Shown here one piece after another: positions 9,224 through 17,882 of a DNA stretch of 54,624 bases. Origin of the DNA: JAQXDR01 sp038138625 (lineage in GTDB: Bacteria > Pseudomonadota > Alphaproteobacteria > Rhodobacterales > Rhodobacteraceae); assembly GCA_038138625.1 (NCBI GenBank), contig JAYQEA010000008.1:1-54624 (forward strand). Reading direction: 5' to 3'. The position numbers and the translations under genes were made by a program. A model generated the notes under the pieces. It saw only the letters and a program-made list of their open reading frames with translations, was not told the origin of the DNA and did not search any database. The first letter of the stretch is position 1; each line of letters starts with the position of its first letter.

Positions 9224-11269
9224 TCAGATATCCTTTACCAACCTTAGCGCATCGTAGATCGCCGCATGCGTATTTCGCGCGCTGACGGCGTCGCCGATTC
9301 TGAACAACTGGAATTTTCCGTCTGAGTTGCGCCTAACAGTTTGCGGCTTGCCCTCGATCAAGGCGTCATAATTGACTTCGCCGAGGTTCGCGGACAGGGG
9401 TTTGAGATCGAAATAAAGATCATCCAGCGGAATTGTGCCATAATTCACAATGACTTGATCATAGGTCTTTTCAAAAGTCGTGTCGCTGTAATCAGTTCCG
9501 ATCAATGCTTTGATCCGGTTGCCGTCTTGTCCCAAATCCAACAGGCGGCGTGTAACGGTAAAGGTGACATCTTTATCCTGAAGCGCGCGCATATATGGGA
9601 CAAGGTTCATGCCCATGATATCCGGAGCAAACACTCGGTCCGGTGTCATTATTTCTACTGTTGCACCTGCCAATGCGGCAACCTCTGCAGCTTGTAGGGC
9701 AGGGTGATCGCCGCTTTCGTCATAAATCAGAATGTTCTGGCCCGGCTTTACGTCACCAGAAATAATATCCCAAGTGGTCACCGCCAGAGACTGGTCTTGA
9801 CCGGTCTCGAAAAGCTCGGTGTTTGGCAGACCACCAGTGGCAATGATCACCACATCGGGATCCAGCTCGGTGACATCCAAACCGTCGGCAAAGGTATTGA
9901 AACGAAACGTGACATCCCGCGCTGCGCATTGGGCCATGCGCCAGTCAATTATGCTGATCATATCGCGCCGGCGCGGGTTCTGAGCCGTCAGGCGTACCTG
10001 ACCTCCGGGATCAGGCTGTGCTTCAAAGACGATAACGTCATGGCCACGCTCTGCTGCCACGCGTGCGGCCTCCAGACCGCCGGGTCCGGCCCCAACGACC
10101 ACTATTTTTTTAGAGTTGGCAGCCGGAGTGACGACATGTGGCATCGTAAGCTCACGTCCAGTGGCGGCGTTGTGCATACACAGTGCGTCACCGGCCTGAT
10201 AAATCCGGTCTAAACAGTAGGTGGCGCCAACGCATGGCCGAATATCATGCTCACGACCCTCCATGATCTTTTGCACAATATGGGGATCAGCCATATGCGC
10301 GCGGGTCATGCCGACCATATCGAGCAGCCCCGCCCTGATCGCATGGCGCGCCGTCGCCACATCGGGGATTTTGGCGGCGTGAAAAACGGGCATACCGGTT
10401 TCTGCTTTGACACGGCCTGCAAAATCCAAATGGGGTGCATTGGGCATCCCTTGTACGGGGATGACATCTGTCATGGCTGGATCGGTGTGTATTCGACCAC
10501 GGATGACGTTCAAGAAATCAAGTTGACCCAAGTCTGCGAGACGTTTTGAAATGTAGATGCCGTCTTCTTCTGTAATACCGCCTTTTTGTGCTTCATCAGC
10601 CGTATACCGAAACCCAATGATAAATTCATCACCAACGCGTTTTCGAACTGCATTCAGAACATCCAGAGGAAAGCGAAGGCGGTTGTCCAATGTGTCTGCC
10701 CCGTAGGGCCCTGTCAGATCATTGGTGAGAGGCGACCAAAACTGATCCAGAAGATGGCCGTAGACCTGCAATTCGATTCCGTCCATGCCGCCTGCCTGCA
10801 TGCGTTCGGCTGCATCGGCAAAGTCATCAATAATCCTGTCAATGTCCCAGTCCTCGATCAGTTTGGGAAAGGCTTTATGCGCGGGCTCGCGGTGCCGTGA
10901 CGATGACACAGATGGCAACCAGTGGCCCTTGTTCCAGCCTGTTCGGCGACCCAGATGGGTCAGTTGGATCATTACGGCGCATCCATGTTCATGACAGGCG
11001 TCAGTGAGGGACTGGATCCAAGGGACGACTTTGTCGGAATATGCAAGGATGTTGTTGAACACCGGTGGGCTGTCTTTGGACACGGCTGCAGAGCCTGCCG
11101 TCATTGTCAGGGCAACACCGGCTTTCGCACGTTCCGCATGATAGGCCGTGTAGCGCTCTTTTGGCATCCCGTCTTCGGGGTAGGCCGGTTCGTGACTGGT
11201 GGTCATGATCCGGTTTTTCAACGTCAGGTGTTTTAGCTTGTATGGCTGCAGCAGCGGGTCTTTAGACAT
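9224..11269 (-). CDS. NADH:flavin oxidoreductase, DgcA/trimethylamine dehydrogenase-like (one cluster Cys missing)
   Basis: This 681-residue protein is a paralogue of the downstream flavoprotein with the same order of domains: FMN TIM barrel (residues about 5-340), iron-sulfur segment, and FAD/NAD-binding half from VVVGAGPGGLEAAR at about 390. The cluster segment reads RPCVGATYCLDRIYQAGDAL followed by C364, so C346, C352 and C364 fit the trimethylamine dehydrogenase pattern but the second ligand position is Ala349. A ribosome site AGGAAAAGG precedes the ATG. It sits 30 bases after mttB copy 2. Family members oxidatively demethylate dimethylglycine or related tertiary amines. Whether the altered cluster site is a subfamily trait or a special feature of this protein needs alignment. 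Confidence 0.85.
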   Translation of the reverse strand: MSKDPLLQPYKLKHLTLKNRIMTTSHEPAYPEDGMPKERYTAYHAERAKAGVALTMTAGSAAVSKDSPPVFNNILAYSDKVVPWIQSLTDACHEHGCAVMIQLTHLGRRTGWNKGHWLPSVSSSRHREPAHKAFPKLIEDWDIDRIIDDFADAAERMQAGGMDGIELQVYGHLLDQFWSPLTNDLTGPYGADTLDNRLRFPLDVLNAVRKRVGDEFIIGFRYTADEAQKGGITEEDGIYISKRLADLGQLDFLNVIRGRIHTDPAMTDVIPVQGMPNAPHLDFAGRVKAETGMPVFHAAKIPDVATARHAIRAGLLDMVGMTRAHMADPHIVQKIMEGREHDIRPCVGATYCLDRIYQAGDALCMHNAATGRELTMPHVVTPAANSKKIVVVGAGPGGLEAARVAAERGHDVIVFEAQPDPGGQVRLTAQNPRRRDMISIIDWRMAQCAARDVTFRFNTFADGLDVTELDPDVVIIATGGLPNTELFETGQDQSLAVTTWDIISGDVKPGQNILIYDESGDHPALQAAEVAALAGATVEIMTPDRVFAPDIMGMNLVPYMRALQDKDVTFTVTRRLLDLGQDGNRIKALIGTDYSDTTFEKTYDQVIVNYGTIPLDDLYFDLKPLSANLGEVNYDALIEGKPQTVRRNSDGKFQLFRIGDAVSARNTHAAIYDALRLVKDI

Positions 11270-11299
11270 GACGTCTTACCTTTTCCTGTGGCGCGGCTT

Positions 11300-12877
11300 T
11301 TAATGCCACATATCCGGCATTTCGGCTTTCTTTTCCGCGACGAAGTCCTTTAACGCGGCATTGGTGGCCTCATCCAATTCTGGGGGCACGTAGCGTGCCA
11401 ATTGGTCCTTCCATCGTCGGTGTGCACGGGTTGCCATGTCAAGTCGTCCGTTTTCATTCCAGCTCTCCCATGGCGTATTGTCATCAAGAGCACTGTCCCA
11501 ATAGGCGGTCTCGTAGTGGCGCAGGGTGTGCTGACAGCCAAAGATATGCTGTCCCGGACCGCCTTCGGCCAATGCATCGAATGCGAGTGTTTCTTGACTG
11601 ACTTCGACGCCCTGCAAGTATGCATGTAAGGCGCCGCAGACATCCAGGTCCATCATCATCTTTTCATACGACATCGACAGCAAACCATCGAGATATCCAG
11701 CCATGTGCATGATAAAGTTTGCGCCTGATTGGACGGCACTTAAGGCTGACATCATGCTTTGCTGCATCGCCTGACCATCTGGCAATTTCGAGGTCGTAAA
11801 ATTGCCAGCACACCGTAGTGGCAATTTATAGCGTCTGGCAAACTGCCCCATGATCAGGCTTGCCGCTGCCGGCTCTGGCGTTCCAAAGGTCGGAGAGCCT
11901 GAGCGCATGGCAAGAGAATTCATGAAACTCGCAATAATGACCGGTGCACCGGGACGCTCTAGCTGCGAAATGGCCGCGCTTACCATGGTCTCGGCGAGAT
12001 TTTGTGCGACTTGACCGGCCATCGTCAGTGGCGCAACCGCACCCCCTAACAAAAATGGCAGATGAATAGAGCCTTGCCCCGCCCTCGCGTAGACGCGGAT
12101 TCCTTTTGAGGTAATCCCGTCAATGACCAAAGGTGATGTGGTGTTGAAATTGCCTGTGATCACACAATGCCGATCGACAAAGTCTTTTCCGAACAAAATG
12201 CGGCACATGTCTATTGAATCTTCAGCCCGTTCCGGTGCCGTGACGGACCCCTGAAAGGGGCGGTCTGAATACCTGATATGGGCATAGACCATATCAAGAT
12301 GGCGTTTGTTCACCGCAATGTCGGTTGGCTCGCAGATTGTACCACCTGAATAGTGCAGCCATGGACTGGACTGTGCCAGCTTCACCAAATTCTCAAAATC
12401 CTCAAGCGTTGCATAGCGTCTGTTGCCGTTCATTTCGAGGATGAACGGGCTGCCGTAAGAGGGTAGGAATACGGTCGCGTCGGTACCCACTTCGATCGTG
12501 TTGGCTGGATTGCGCGCATGCTGGGTAAATCGCTCGGGCGCGGTGCAGAGTATGTCGCGAACCAGCCCCGGAGCAAACCGTAAACGCCAGATGCTTTCCG
12601 TGGACCCGGTTCCGGTTTTCTCGACCCGTGCGCCTTTTTCGCGGAACATCTCGACGACCTCTGGATCGTCGCGAAATTCAATGCCGATTTCATCCATGAT
12701 CCGTTCTGAAGTCGCCTCGATCTGATCAAGCTGTCCTTCCTCCAAAATTTCATAAGGTCGCATTTTGCGCGTGATGAAGGGCACCTCTAGGTGCGGGTTC
12801 TGACCCGGATGATTGCTGCGCAAACTGGCCCCTTTGCGGCGGGATCGCTTTTTGATGGCGTTTGCTTTGTCTGACAT
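11300..12877 (-). CDS. MttB-superfamily methyltransferase, non-pyrrolysine type (copy 2)
   Basis: The 525-residue protein shows the MttB fold pattern, with a lysine/arginine-rich N-terminal tail (about 1-25), then the TIM barrel. The motif TSKLPDGQAMQQS followed by SGANFIMHMAG corresponds to the TDSKTADAQAG region in copy 1. There is no TAG codon in frame. It is the first gene of an operon with two flavin demethylases and faces a LysR regulator across a 260-base gap. In known systems, such enzymes take a methyl group from a quaternary amine and leave a tertiary amine, which would be the substrate of the flavoproteins downstream. The corrinoid partner is not encoded nearby, so it must be elsewhere or the reaction differs. 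Confidence 0.88.
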   Translation of the reverse strand: MSDKANAIKKRSRRKGASLRSNHPGQNPHLEVPFITRKMRPYEILEEGQLDQIEATSERIMDEIGIEFRDDPEVVEMFREKGARVEKTGTGSTESIWRLRFAPGLVRDILCTAPERFTQHARNPANTIEVGTDATVFLPSYGSPFILEMNGNRRYATLEDFENLVKLAQSSPWLHYSGGTICEPTDIAVNKRHLDMVYAHIRYSDRPFQGSVTAPERAEDSIDMCRILFGKDFVDRHCVITGNFNTTSPLVIDGITSKGIRVYARAGQGSIHLPFLLGGAVAPLTMAGQVAQNLAETMVSAAISQLERPGAPVIIASFMNSLAMRSGSPTFGTPEPAAASLIMGQFARRYKLPLRCAGNFTTSKLPDGQAMQQSMMSALSAVQSGANFIMHMAGYLDGLLSMSYEKMMMDLDVCGALHAYLQGVEVSQETLAFDALAEGGPGQHIFGCQHTLRHYETAYWDSALDDNTPWESWNENGRLDMATRAHRRWKDQLARYVPPELDEATNAALKDFVAEKKAEMPDMWH

Positions 12878-13053
12878 ACCCTTATGCTTTCCGAGCCAAA
12901 GTCACGAAAGGAGAGACGAACGATATCTGCCGTGTCAGCATTCCATTGCATCGGGCTGATGCCGGTGTTTTGTCGTTGTCATGCTTTTGTTGCCCATTTT
13001 GGGCTGGATCCGAGCATTTGGCACATGGTCACGAATGACAATTGTAAAAAATT

Positions 13054-13071
13054 TCAACTTGGCTAAGTTGA
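13054..13071. promoter_or_regulatory. Candidate LysR operator (perfect 7-bp inverted repeat)
   Basis: TCAACTT at 13054-13060 and AAGTTGA at 13065-13071 form a perfect inverted repeat around GGCT. It lies 66 bases before the lysR start and about 175 bases before mttB copy 2, in the divergent gap where LysR regulators usually bind. The length and spacing fit the T-N11-A type of LysR box. Binding is inferred. Confidence 0.55.
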
Positions 13072-13137
13072 GATAAGTCAAAATACCAAAAAAGACCATA
13101 ATTATTGATAGTATGTGATTTCCGGGATTAATATTTC

Positions 13138-14037
13138 TTGCCGAAGCGTCCATATGATCTTCCACCGATGAGTGCGCTTGTCAGTTTTGAAGCGGCTGCG
13201 CGCCATATCAGTTTCAAAAAAGCGGCAAGTGAATTGAATGTGACACCTGCGGCCGTCAGTCATCAGGTCAAGGCGTTGGAAAAGGAATTGCAATGCAGTC
13301 TTTTTCAGCGGCATCATCGTGGTGTCGACCTGACCGAAACAGGGGCTTATTTGCTTGTATCCTTGCAACGTGGCTTTGAGGGGATGAACGATGCCCTTGA
13401 CCAGTTGCGGTCGCGATCCTCACGGGCATCCGTTACAATTCGTGCAACCACGTCCGTAAGTTCATTGTGGCTGACGCCAAGATTGGCGGAGTTTTGGAAA
13501 ACATATGGCCAAATTTCGGTGGCACAAATTGTGAGTGATGCCGATCAGGACCAAGCAGACTGTGATCTGAGTATTCACTACGGTGATATGGCGCGGGAGC
13601 GTTATCAGTGTCACAAGTTGTTTCAGGACCGGATCATGGCCTTGGGAAGTCCGCGTTTTGCGCGGCAGTATGAAATCAATGCGGTGGCTGATTTTTCAAG
13701 GCTTCCGCTTATTCATCTGGACGCGTCCGGAACCGAGTGGACGGAATGGCAAGATTGGTGCGGTGTCTTGGGTTACACAGGACGGCTCAGGCATGCGCAT
13801 CGGGTCAATAATTATATAATCGCGCTTCAGGCGGCTCAGGATGATATGGGCGCCGTTCTAGGATGGGATGGTCTGACCCGAACCTTGGTCGAAGCGGGCA
13901 AACTGGTTCAGTTGACACCCCTGTCAATTCCGTCACCGCAAGATTTCTATGTCAAGATCCATCCGAAGGCATCAGGCCGGGCTAAACTCTTATTTGACTG
14001 GTTGGTTGAACAAATTGACGATCCCAAGCCGCTGTGA
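13138..14037 (+). CDS. LysR-family transcriptional regulator, GcvA type
   Basis: The 299-residue protein has the N-terminal winged helix-turn-helix of the LysR family (SFEAAARHISFKKAASELNV, then AVSHQVKALE) and the periplasmic-binding-like effector domain. The N-terminal pattern PPMSALVSFEAAARH is the one seen in GcvA/AmpR-like members. The chosen TTG start at 13138 retains the usual residues before the helix-turn-helix, with GGGA ten bases upstream; an ATG at 13168 would clip them. It is transcribed away from the mttB copy 2 operon and most probably controls it, with an amine or amino acid as effector. The inverted repeat at 13054 is the obvious candidate site. Confidence 0.85.
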   Translation: MPKRPYDLPPMSALVSFEAAARHISFKKAASELNVTPAAVSHQVKALEKELQCSLFQRHHRGVDLTETGAYLLVSLQRGFEGMNDALDQLRSRSSRASVTIRATTSVSSLWLTPRLAEFWKTYGQISVAQIVSDADQDQADCDLSIHYGDMARERYQCHKLFQDRIMALGSPRFARQYEINAVADFSRLPLIHLDASGTEWTEWQDWCGVLGYTGRLRHAHRVNNYIIALQAAQDDMGAVLGWDGLTRTLVEAGKLVQLTPLSIPSPQDFYVKIHPKASGRAKLLFDWLVEQIDDPKPL

Positions 14038-14527
14038 CCCGATGTATCGGGCAAGACGTCAAAATGCCTGCAAGCACTTACTCTTTTCATGTTGGGATCA
14101 ATGCAAGATATCCCAGTCGCGTCAAATCATGAACGTTCTGATCCTTTAATCTCAAACGGTCCGTGGCGCCCGTCACCTAGCCTTTAATGTGCTCGGCAGC
14201 GCCCAGTGATACCAGAAGTTTGCGGCGCCGTCTCTGTGCGTAGTTATAGTATCAGTCTGATTGATCCGGGCCTTGTCGAGCAGCTGAATCCGGGAGCCTG
14301 CGGTCTTTGACAAGACATGGTGCGCTTGCCTCGGACAGCGTGTCCGTTCGACGTGTCAAATTGCGGTAATGTCAGTGTGATGCTGGGAACAAGTGGCGTT
14401 TAGGTTTGTGTGAGCCGCAGTGTTCAGTGGCTTTTGGCGGTTTTCCGTTACTTGAACTAATCGTCTCTCCTGCATAGGCTGAACAGGCAAAGCGTCCTGT
14501 TGCAGGTCTCTTATCGGGGGGCAAACG
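14038..14527. other. Intergenic region before the aconitase X gene
   Basis: About 490 bases separate the LysR gene from the aconitase X gene. A short hairpin (CCCGA/TCGGG, 14038-14051) lies just after the lysR stop but has no T-run. The rest shows no recognisable gene, RNA or repeat and should contain the aconitase X promoter. Confidence 0.5.
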
Positions 14528-16210
14528 ATGTCAACGATAATAGTCAAAGCTACCGCGACCGGTGAAGTGCTGTACTGCGAGGAGGGTCTAAGCTTCTGGG
14601 GTGGGGTGGATCCGGAAACGGGTGTGGTCATTGATGTCCATCACCCGTGGCATGGCCGGTCAATAGCCGGAAAAGTGCTCGTTATGCCTACGAGCCGTGG
14701 GTCGTGTTCCGGAAGCGGTGTTTTGTTGCAACTTGCGCTGAATAATCTCGCGCCCGCCGCTCTTGTTTTTTGTAAAACAGAAAGTGTCCTCACCTTGGGC
14801 GCCATCATTGCTGCACGCATTTTCGACAAAAAGATCGCCGTGGTCTGTTTGGCGCGACATGCATTTGAGGCTTTGTCTGCTGCGGATGAGGTAGATATCG
14901 ATGGGCTCTTGATGCGTGCCGGTGCTATGCAATTTGGTTTGCATCCCCTCGATCCGACTGCTCTTGATCTGACACGCGCGGATCGTTCTATCCTTGCGAA
15001 GGATGCGACCGATCCGATGGCGATGGCCATGGATATCATTTGCGCGATGGCGGTGGCTCTTGGGGCGTCTTGTCTAACGGATGTGTCGCGCGGACACATC
15101 GATGGGTGCATTCTTGCGCATCAGGCCAATTTGATTTTCGCCGAGCGTATGGCCGAGCTTGGCGCAAAGGTGGTTATTCCGACGACTATAAATGCGATTT
15201 CAATTGATCTTCATCAAGCCGATCCGCATGCCACGCCGTCCCCTTTTGGTAACGCAGCGCGCCGGTTGGCCGAGGCTTATGTGGCCATGGGGGCAAGTCC
15301 GACCTTTACCTGTGCGCCCTATTTTCTGAAGGAAGCGCCGCAGCTGGGTGAGAAAATTGGATGGTCGGAATCAAACGCGGTCATTTTTGCAAATTCCGTT
15401 CTTGGGGCGCAAACGGCGAAATTACCGGACTATCTGGATCTGTTTGTAGCAATGACTGGTCGGGCCCCGGCGACCGAGATGTATGTAGAGCAGTCTCGCC
15501 GTCCAACGCTGATACTTGAGTGCCAGGTCCCTGTTGACTGTGATGACAGTCTTTGGCCCATGATTGGCTGGATTGCCGGCCGCATGGCGCCCGATGACGT
15601 GCCCCTGCTGACGGGTTTGGATCATCTGCGTCCTGCTACGGATGATCTGCGGGCGCTTTGTGCGGCTTTTGGTACCACATCCGCGTCACCTATGTTGCAT
15701 GTTGCGGGTATTACACCCGAGGCGCACCTAGGTGCGTTGCCGGGCGCACCTGTGGCAACCATTGAATTGGCCCATATACGGGATGCATGGCAGGCTTTTA
15801 ATGCAGGACCAGATCAGGTGGATCTGATCGCTATAGGAAGCCCGCATGCCTCGCTGTCAGAGGTCACGCGTTTTTACAAGGCCTTGAATGGTCGGTCCCG
15901 GCATCGCGATACCAACGTTATCGTGACCGTTGGTCGCGACGTCCTGACAGAGATACGCGTAACAGGTCTATTGGCAGAATTGGCGGCCTGCGGTGTCAAG
16001 GTGATCACGGACCTTTGCTGGTGTTCGATCACAGAGCCTTTGATACCGCCTGACACACGAAATCTGATGACAAATTCAGGTAAATATGCCCATTATGCTC
16101 CGGGTTTGTGTGGCCGAACAGTTCGGTTTGGGTCTTTGCGCGACTGTGCCGAAGCTGCTGTTTCGGGGAGAGCCTTCAATAGTCTACCCGATTGGCTGTC
16201 AGCAGGTTGA
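14528..16210 (+). CDS. Aconitase X, fused small+large subunit (cis-3-hydroxy-L-proline dehydratase family)
   Basis: The 560-residue protein combines the swivelling small domain (about 1-130, with the PTSRGSCSGSG motif at 54-64 that carries the presumed catalytic Ser) and the large aconitase X domain (about 150-555). Large-domain signatures include LTDVSRGHIDGCI, IGSPHASLSE and SGKYAHYAPG followed by FGSLRDCAEAA. Single-chain bacterial members of this length were characterised as cis-3-hydroxy-L-proline dehydratases with an iron-sulfur cluster; archaeal relatives act on phosphomevalonate. Here an amino acid transporter, GntR regulator and aminotransferase follow downstream, which fits an amino or imino acid substrate. 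The flanking betaine genes make hydroxyproline betaine an attractive upstream source, but this is inference. Confidence 0.85.
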   Translation: MSTIIVKATATGEVLYCEEGLSFWGGVDPETGVVIDVHHPWHGRSIAGKVLVMPTSRGSCSGSGVLLQLALNNLAPAALVFCKTESVLTLGAIIAARIFDKKIAVVCLARHAFEALSAADEVDIDGLLMRAGAMQFGLHPLDPTALDLTRADRSILAKDATDPMAMAMDIICAMAVALGASCLTDVSRGHIDGCILAHQANLIFAERMAELGAKVVIPTTINAISIDLHQADPHATPSPFGNAARRLAEAYVAMGASPTFTCAPYFLKEAPQLGEKIGWSESNAVIFANSVLGAQTAKLPDYLDLFVAMTGRAPATEMYVEQSRRPTLILECQVPVDCDDSLWPMIGWIAGRMAPDDVPLLTGLDHLRPATDDLRALCAAFGTTSASPMLHVAGITPEAHLGALPGAPVATIELAHIRDAWQAFNAGPDQVDLIAIGSPHASLSEVTRFYKALNGRSRHRDTNVIVTVGRDVLTEIRVTGLLAELAACGVKVITDLCWCSITEPLIPPDTRNLMTNSGKYAHYAPGLCGRTVRFGSLRDCAEAAVSGRAFNSLPDWLSAG

Positions 16211-16277
16211 CGTAGAAAATGATATGGCCCGGCCGCTATATGGCTGATGCGTATTCAATGGCGTATGCGCAAAAGCT

Positions 16278-17798
16278 TTATCCAGAGGCTTCTTTTTGAA
16301 CGGCCAGATGTGCCTTGGCTTCGACCTCGGTTGTCCATTTTCCGGCACGTACAAATTGTTGACTTGCGTCAGTGTGTGGTTGGAAATCCCAAACGGGTGG
16401 TGGGCCGAATTGATGACTGCGATTGATTAAACGTCGACGGTTTTGATCTTTGATGATTTGTGCTTTCAGGGATTGTGCATCCCACAGGTGACGCGCCTCG
16501 AGCATCATATCGCTCAATATATCGCGGTAGTTCGGATTATCGGCAAGATCGACCTGTTCATCAGGGTCGGTCTGCAGATCAAACAGGAGGGGCGGGTCGC
16601 TTTCGCTGTAGAGCAGCTTTATCCGCCCGCGGATTAGCATGAATGTCGGCTCGAAAACGCCTTCTGACAGAAACTCGCCCGGAACGCTCCGAGGGACGCC
16701 GCGGCCGGAAGCAATAATCGGCATCAAAGACATGCCATCGGTTTCCAAGACGTCGTCTTTCGTGCCTGCCAAATCGGCAAAGGTTGGAAGCAGGTCAAGC
16801 AAGGACACCGTTTCGGTGATGCGGGCAGGTCCCAAACGACCCTTTGCCCAGAAGATAAGCGGCACCCTTGCGGACCATTCAAAGAAGGTTTTCTTGTAAT
16901 AAAGTCCGCGTTCTCCCATCATGTCACCATGGTCAGAGGCAAAGATAACCAGCGTGGTCTGCGCTAATCCGGTTTCTTCAAGCACCCGCATCAGATCTGC
17001 CACTTTGTCATCGATGTATTCGATAGAGGCGTAATATCCATGACGGGCCCTGCGGATGATATGATCGGTCACAGTCGCATCCTGCATGGAATAATGCGCG
17101 TGTATCCTTTGGCTATGCGCGTCCATTTGATCGACAGGTATCGGCGGCACCTTTGGCAGGTCGATGTCGTCTTCGTCATATCGGTCCCAATATTCGGGAC
17201 GTGCCACATAAGGATCATGAGGAGACGTAAAGGACACAGTCAACATAAAGGGCTGTGTGGGAGCGTCCCGCGCCCGATCATAAAGCCAGCCACAGGCTTT
17301 TGTGGCAACCTCATCATCATAATCTATTTGCATTGAGCGCAGACAGGGTCCTGTTTCCAAGACATTTTGCATGTTCTGAAAGGTAACTTTAGCATCAGGA
17401 TCTGCCCAGTTTGGCGTCCATCCGAAATCGGCAGGATATATTTCAGTGGTCAGGCGTTCTTGGAAGCCGTGCAATTGGTCTGGTCCAGTGAAATGCATTT
17501 TGCCAGATAGACATGTTTTGTACCCGCCGAGACGCAGATAATGGGCGAATGTGGGTAAAGCCGAGGAAAAATCGTGCGCGTTATCATAGCCGCCAGCTTT
17601 TGATGGCAACAGGCCTGTCATCATCGACGTGCGCGAGGGGCCACAAAGAGGTGAATTGCAGTAAGCATTTTCAAATACAATACCTTGTTCGGCCAGCCTT
17701 GAAAGCGTTGGTGCGTGAACCACCGGGTGCCCATAGAATGGTAGCGCTTTGGCAGACATCTGGTCTGCCATGATGAAGACTATGTTTGTTTTTTCCAT
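16278..17798 (-). CDS. betC: Choline sulfatase
   Basis: This 506-residue sulfatase has the active-site signature CGPSR at residues 52-56, where Cys52 is converted to formylglycine, preceded by ADQM (metal-binding Asp12) and followed by FASDHGDMMGE for the remaining metal ligands. The segment SGKMHFTGPDQLHGF and ERLTTEIYPADFGWTP is typical of choline sulfatases, and the C-terminal about 60 residues match the extra domain of that family. The reaction releases choline and sulfate from choline-O-sulfate, an algal and fungal osmolyte. It is transcribed divergently from the amino acid ABC transporter with only 84 bases between, so both may share an operator. No betAB genes are in this window. Confidence 0.88.
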   Translation of the reverse strand: MEKTNIVFIMADQMSAKALPFYGHPVVHAPTLSRLAEQGIVFENAYCNSPLCGPSRTSMMTGLLPSKAGGYDNAHDFSSALPTFAHYLRLGGYKTCLSGKMHFTGPDQLHGFQERLTTEIYPADFGWTPNWADPDAKVTFQNMQNVLETGPCLRSMQIDYDDEVATKACGWLYDRARDAPTQPFMLTVSFTSPHDPYVARPEYWDRYDEDDIDLPKVPPIPVDQMDAHSQRIHAHYSMQDATVTDHIIRRARHGYYASIEYIDDKVADLMRVLEETGLAQTTLVIFASDHGDMMGERGLYYKKTFFEWSARVPLIFWAKGRLGPARITETVSLLDLLPTFADLAGTKDDVLETDGMSLMPIIASGRGVPRSVPGEFLSEGVFEPTFMLIRGRIKLLYSESDPPLLFDLQTDPDEQVDLADNPNYRDILSDMMLEARHLWDAQSLKAQIIKDQNRRRLINRSHQFGPPPVWDFQPHTDASQQFVRAGKWTTEVEAKAHLAVQKEASG

Positions 17799-17821
17799 CT
17801 TGATCCCCCTGCTTATTGAAG

Positions 17822-17840
17822 ATTGTTGACAATTAACAAT
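17822..17840. promoter_or_regulatory. Candidate GntR operator between betC and the ABC transporter
   Basis: ATTGT-TG-ACAAT at 17822-17833 is a perfect inverted repeat with a 2-base spacer, and the longer reading ATTGTT-N7-AACAAT spans 17822-17840. TTGTnnACAA-type sites are common for FCD-class GntR regulators, and a GntR gene of this class is in the operon at 20914. The site is in the 84-base gap between the divergent betC and permease genes. Confidence 0.5.
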
Positions 17841-17882
17841 GGTCCGTCAATGCTTGGATAGGGGCCACCATGGGATTGGATT

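Noticed and set aside
9341..10549. Several plus-strand frames of 100-170 codons
   Set aside because: All are antisense to the second flavoprotein gene and show no family pattern.
14356..15111. Minus-strand frames over the aconitase X start
   Set aside because: They are antisense to a well-supported gene and lack ribosome sites.
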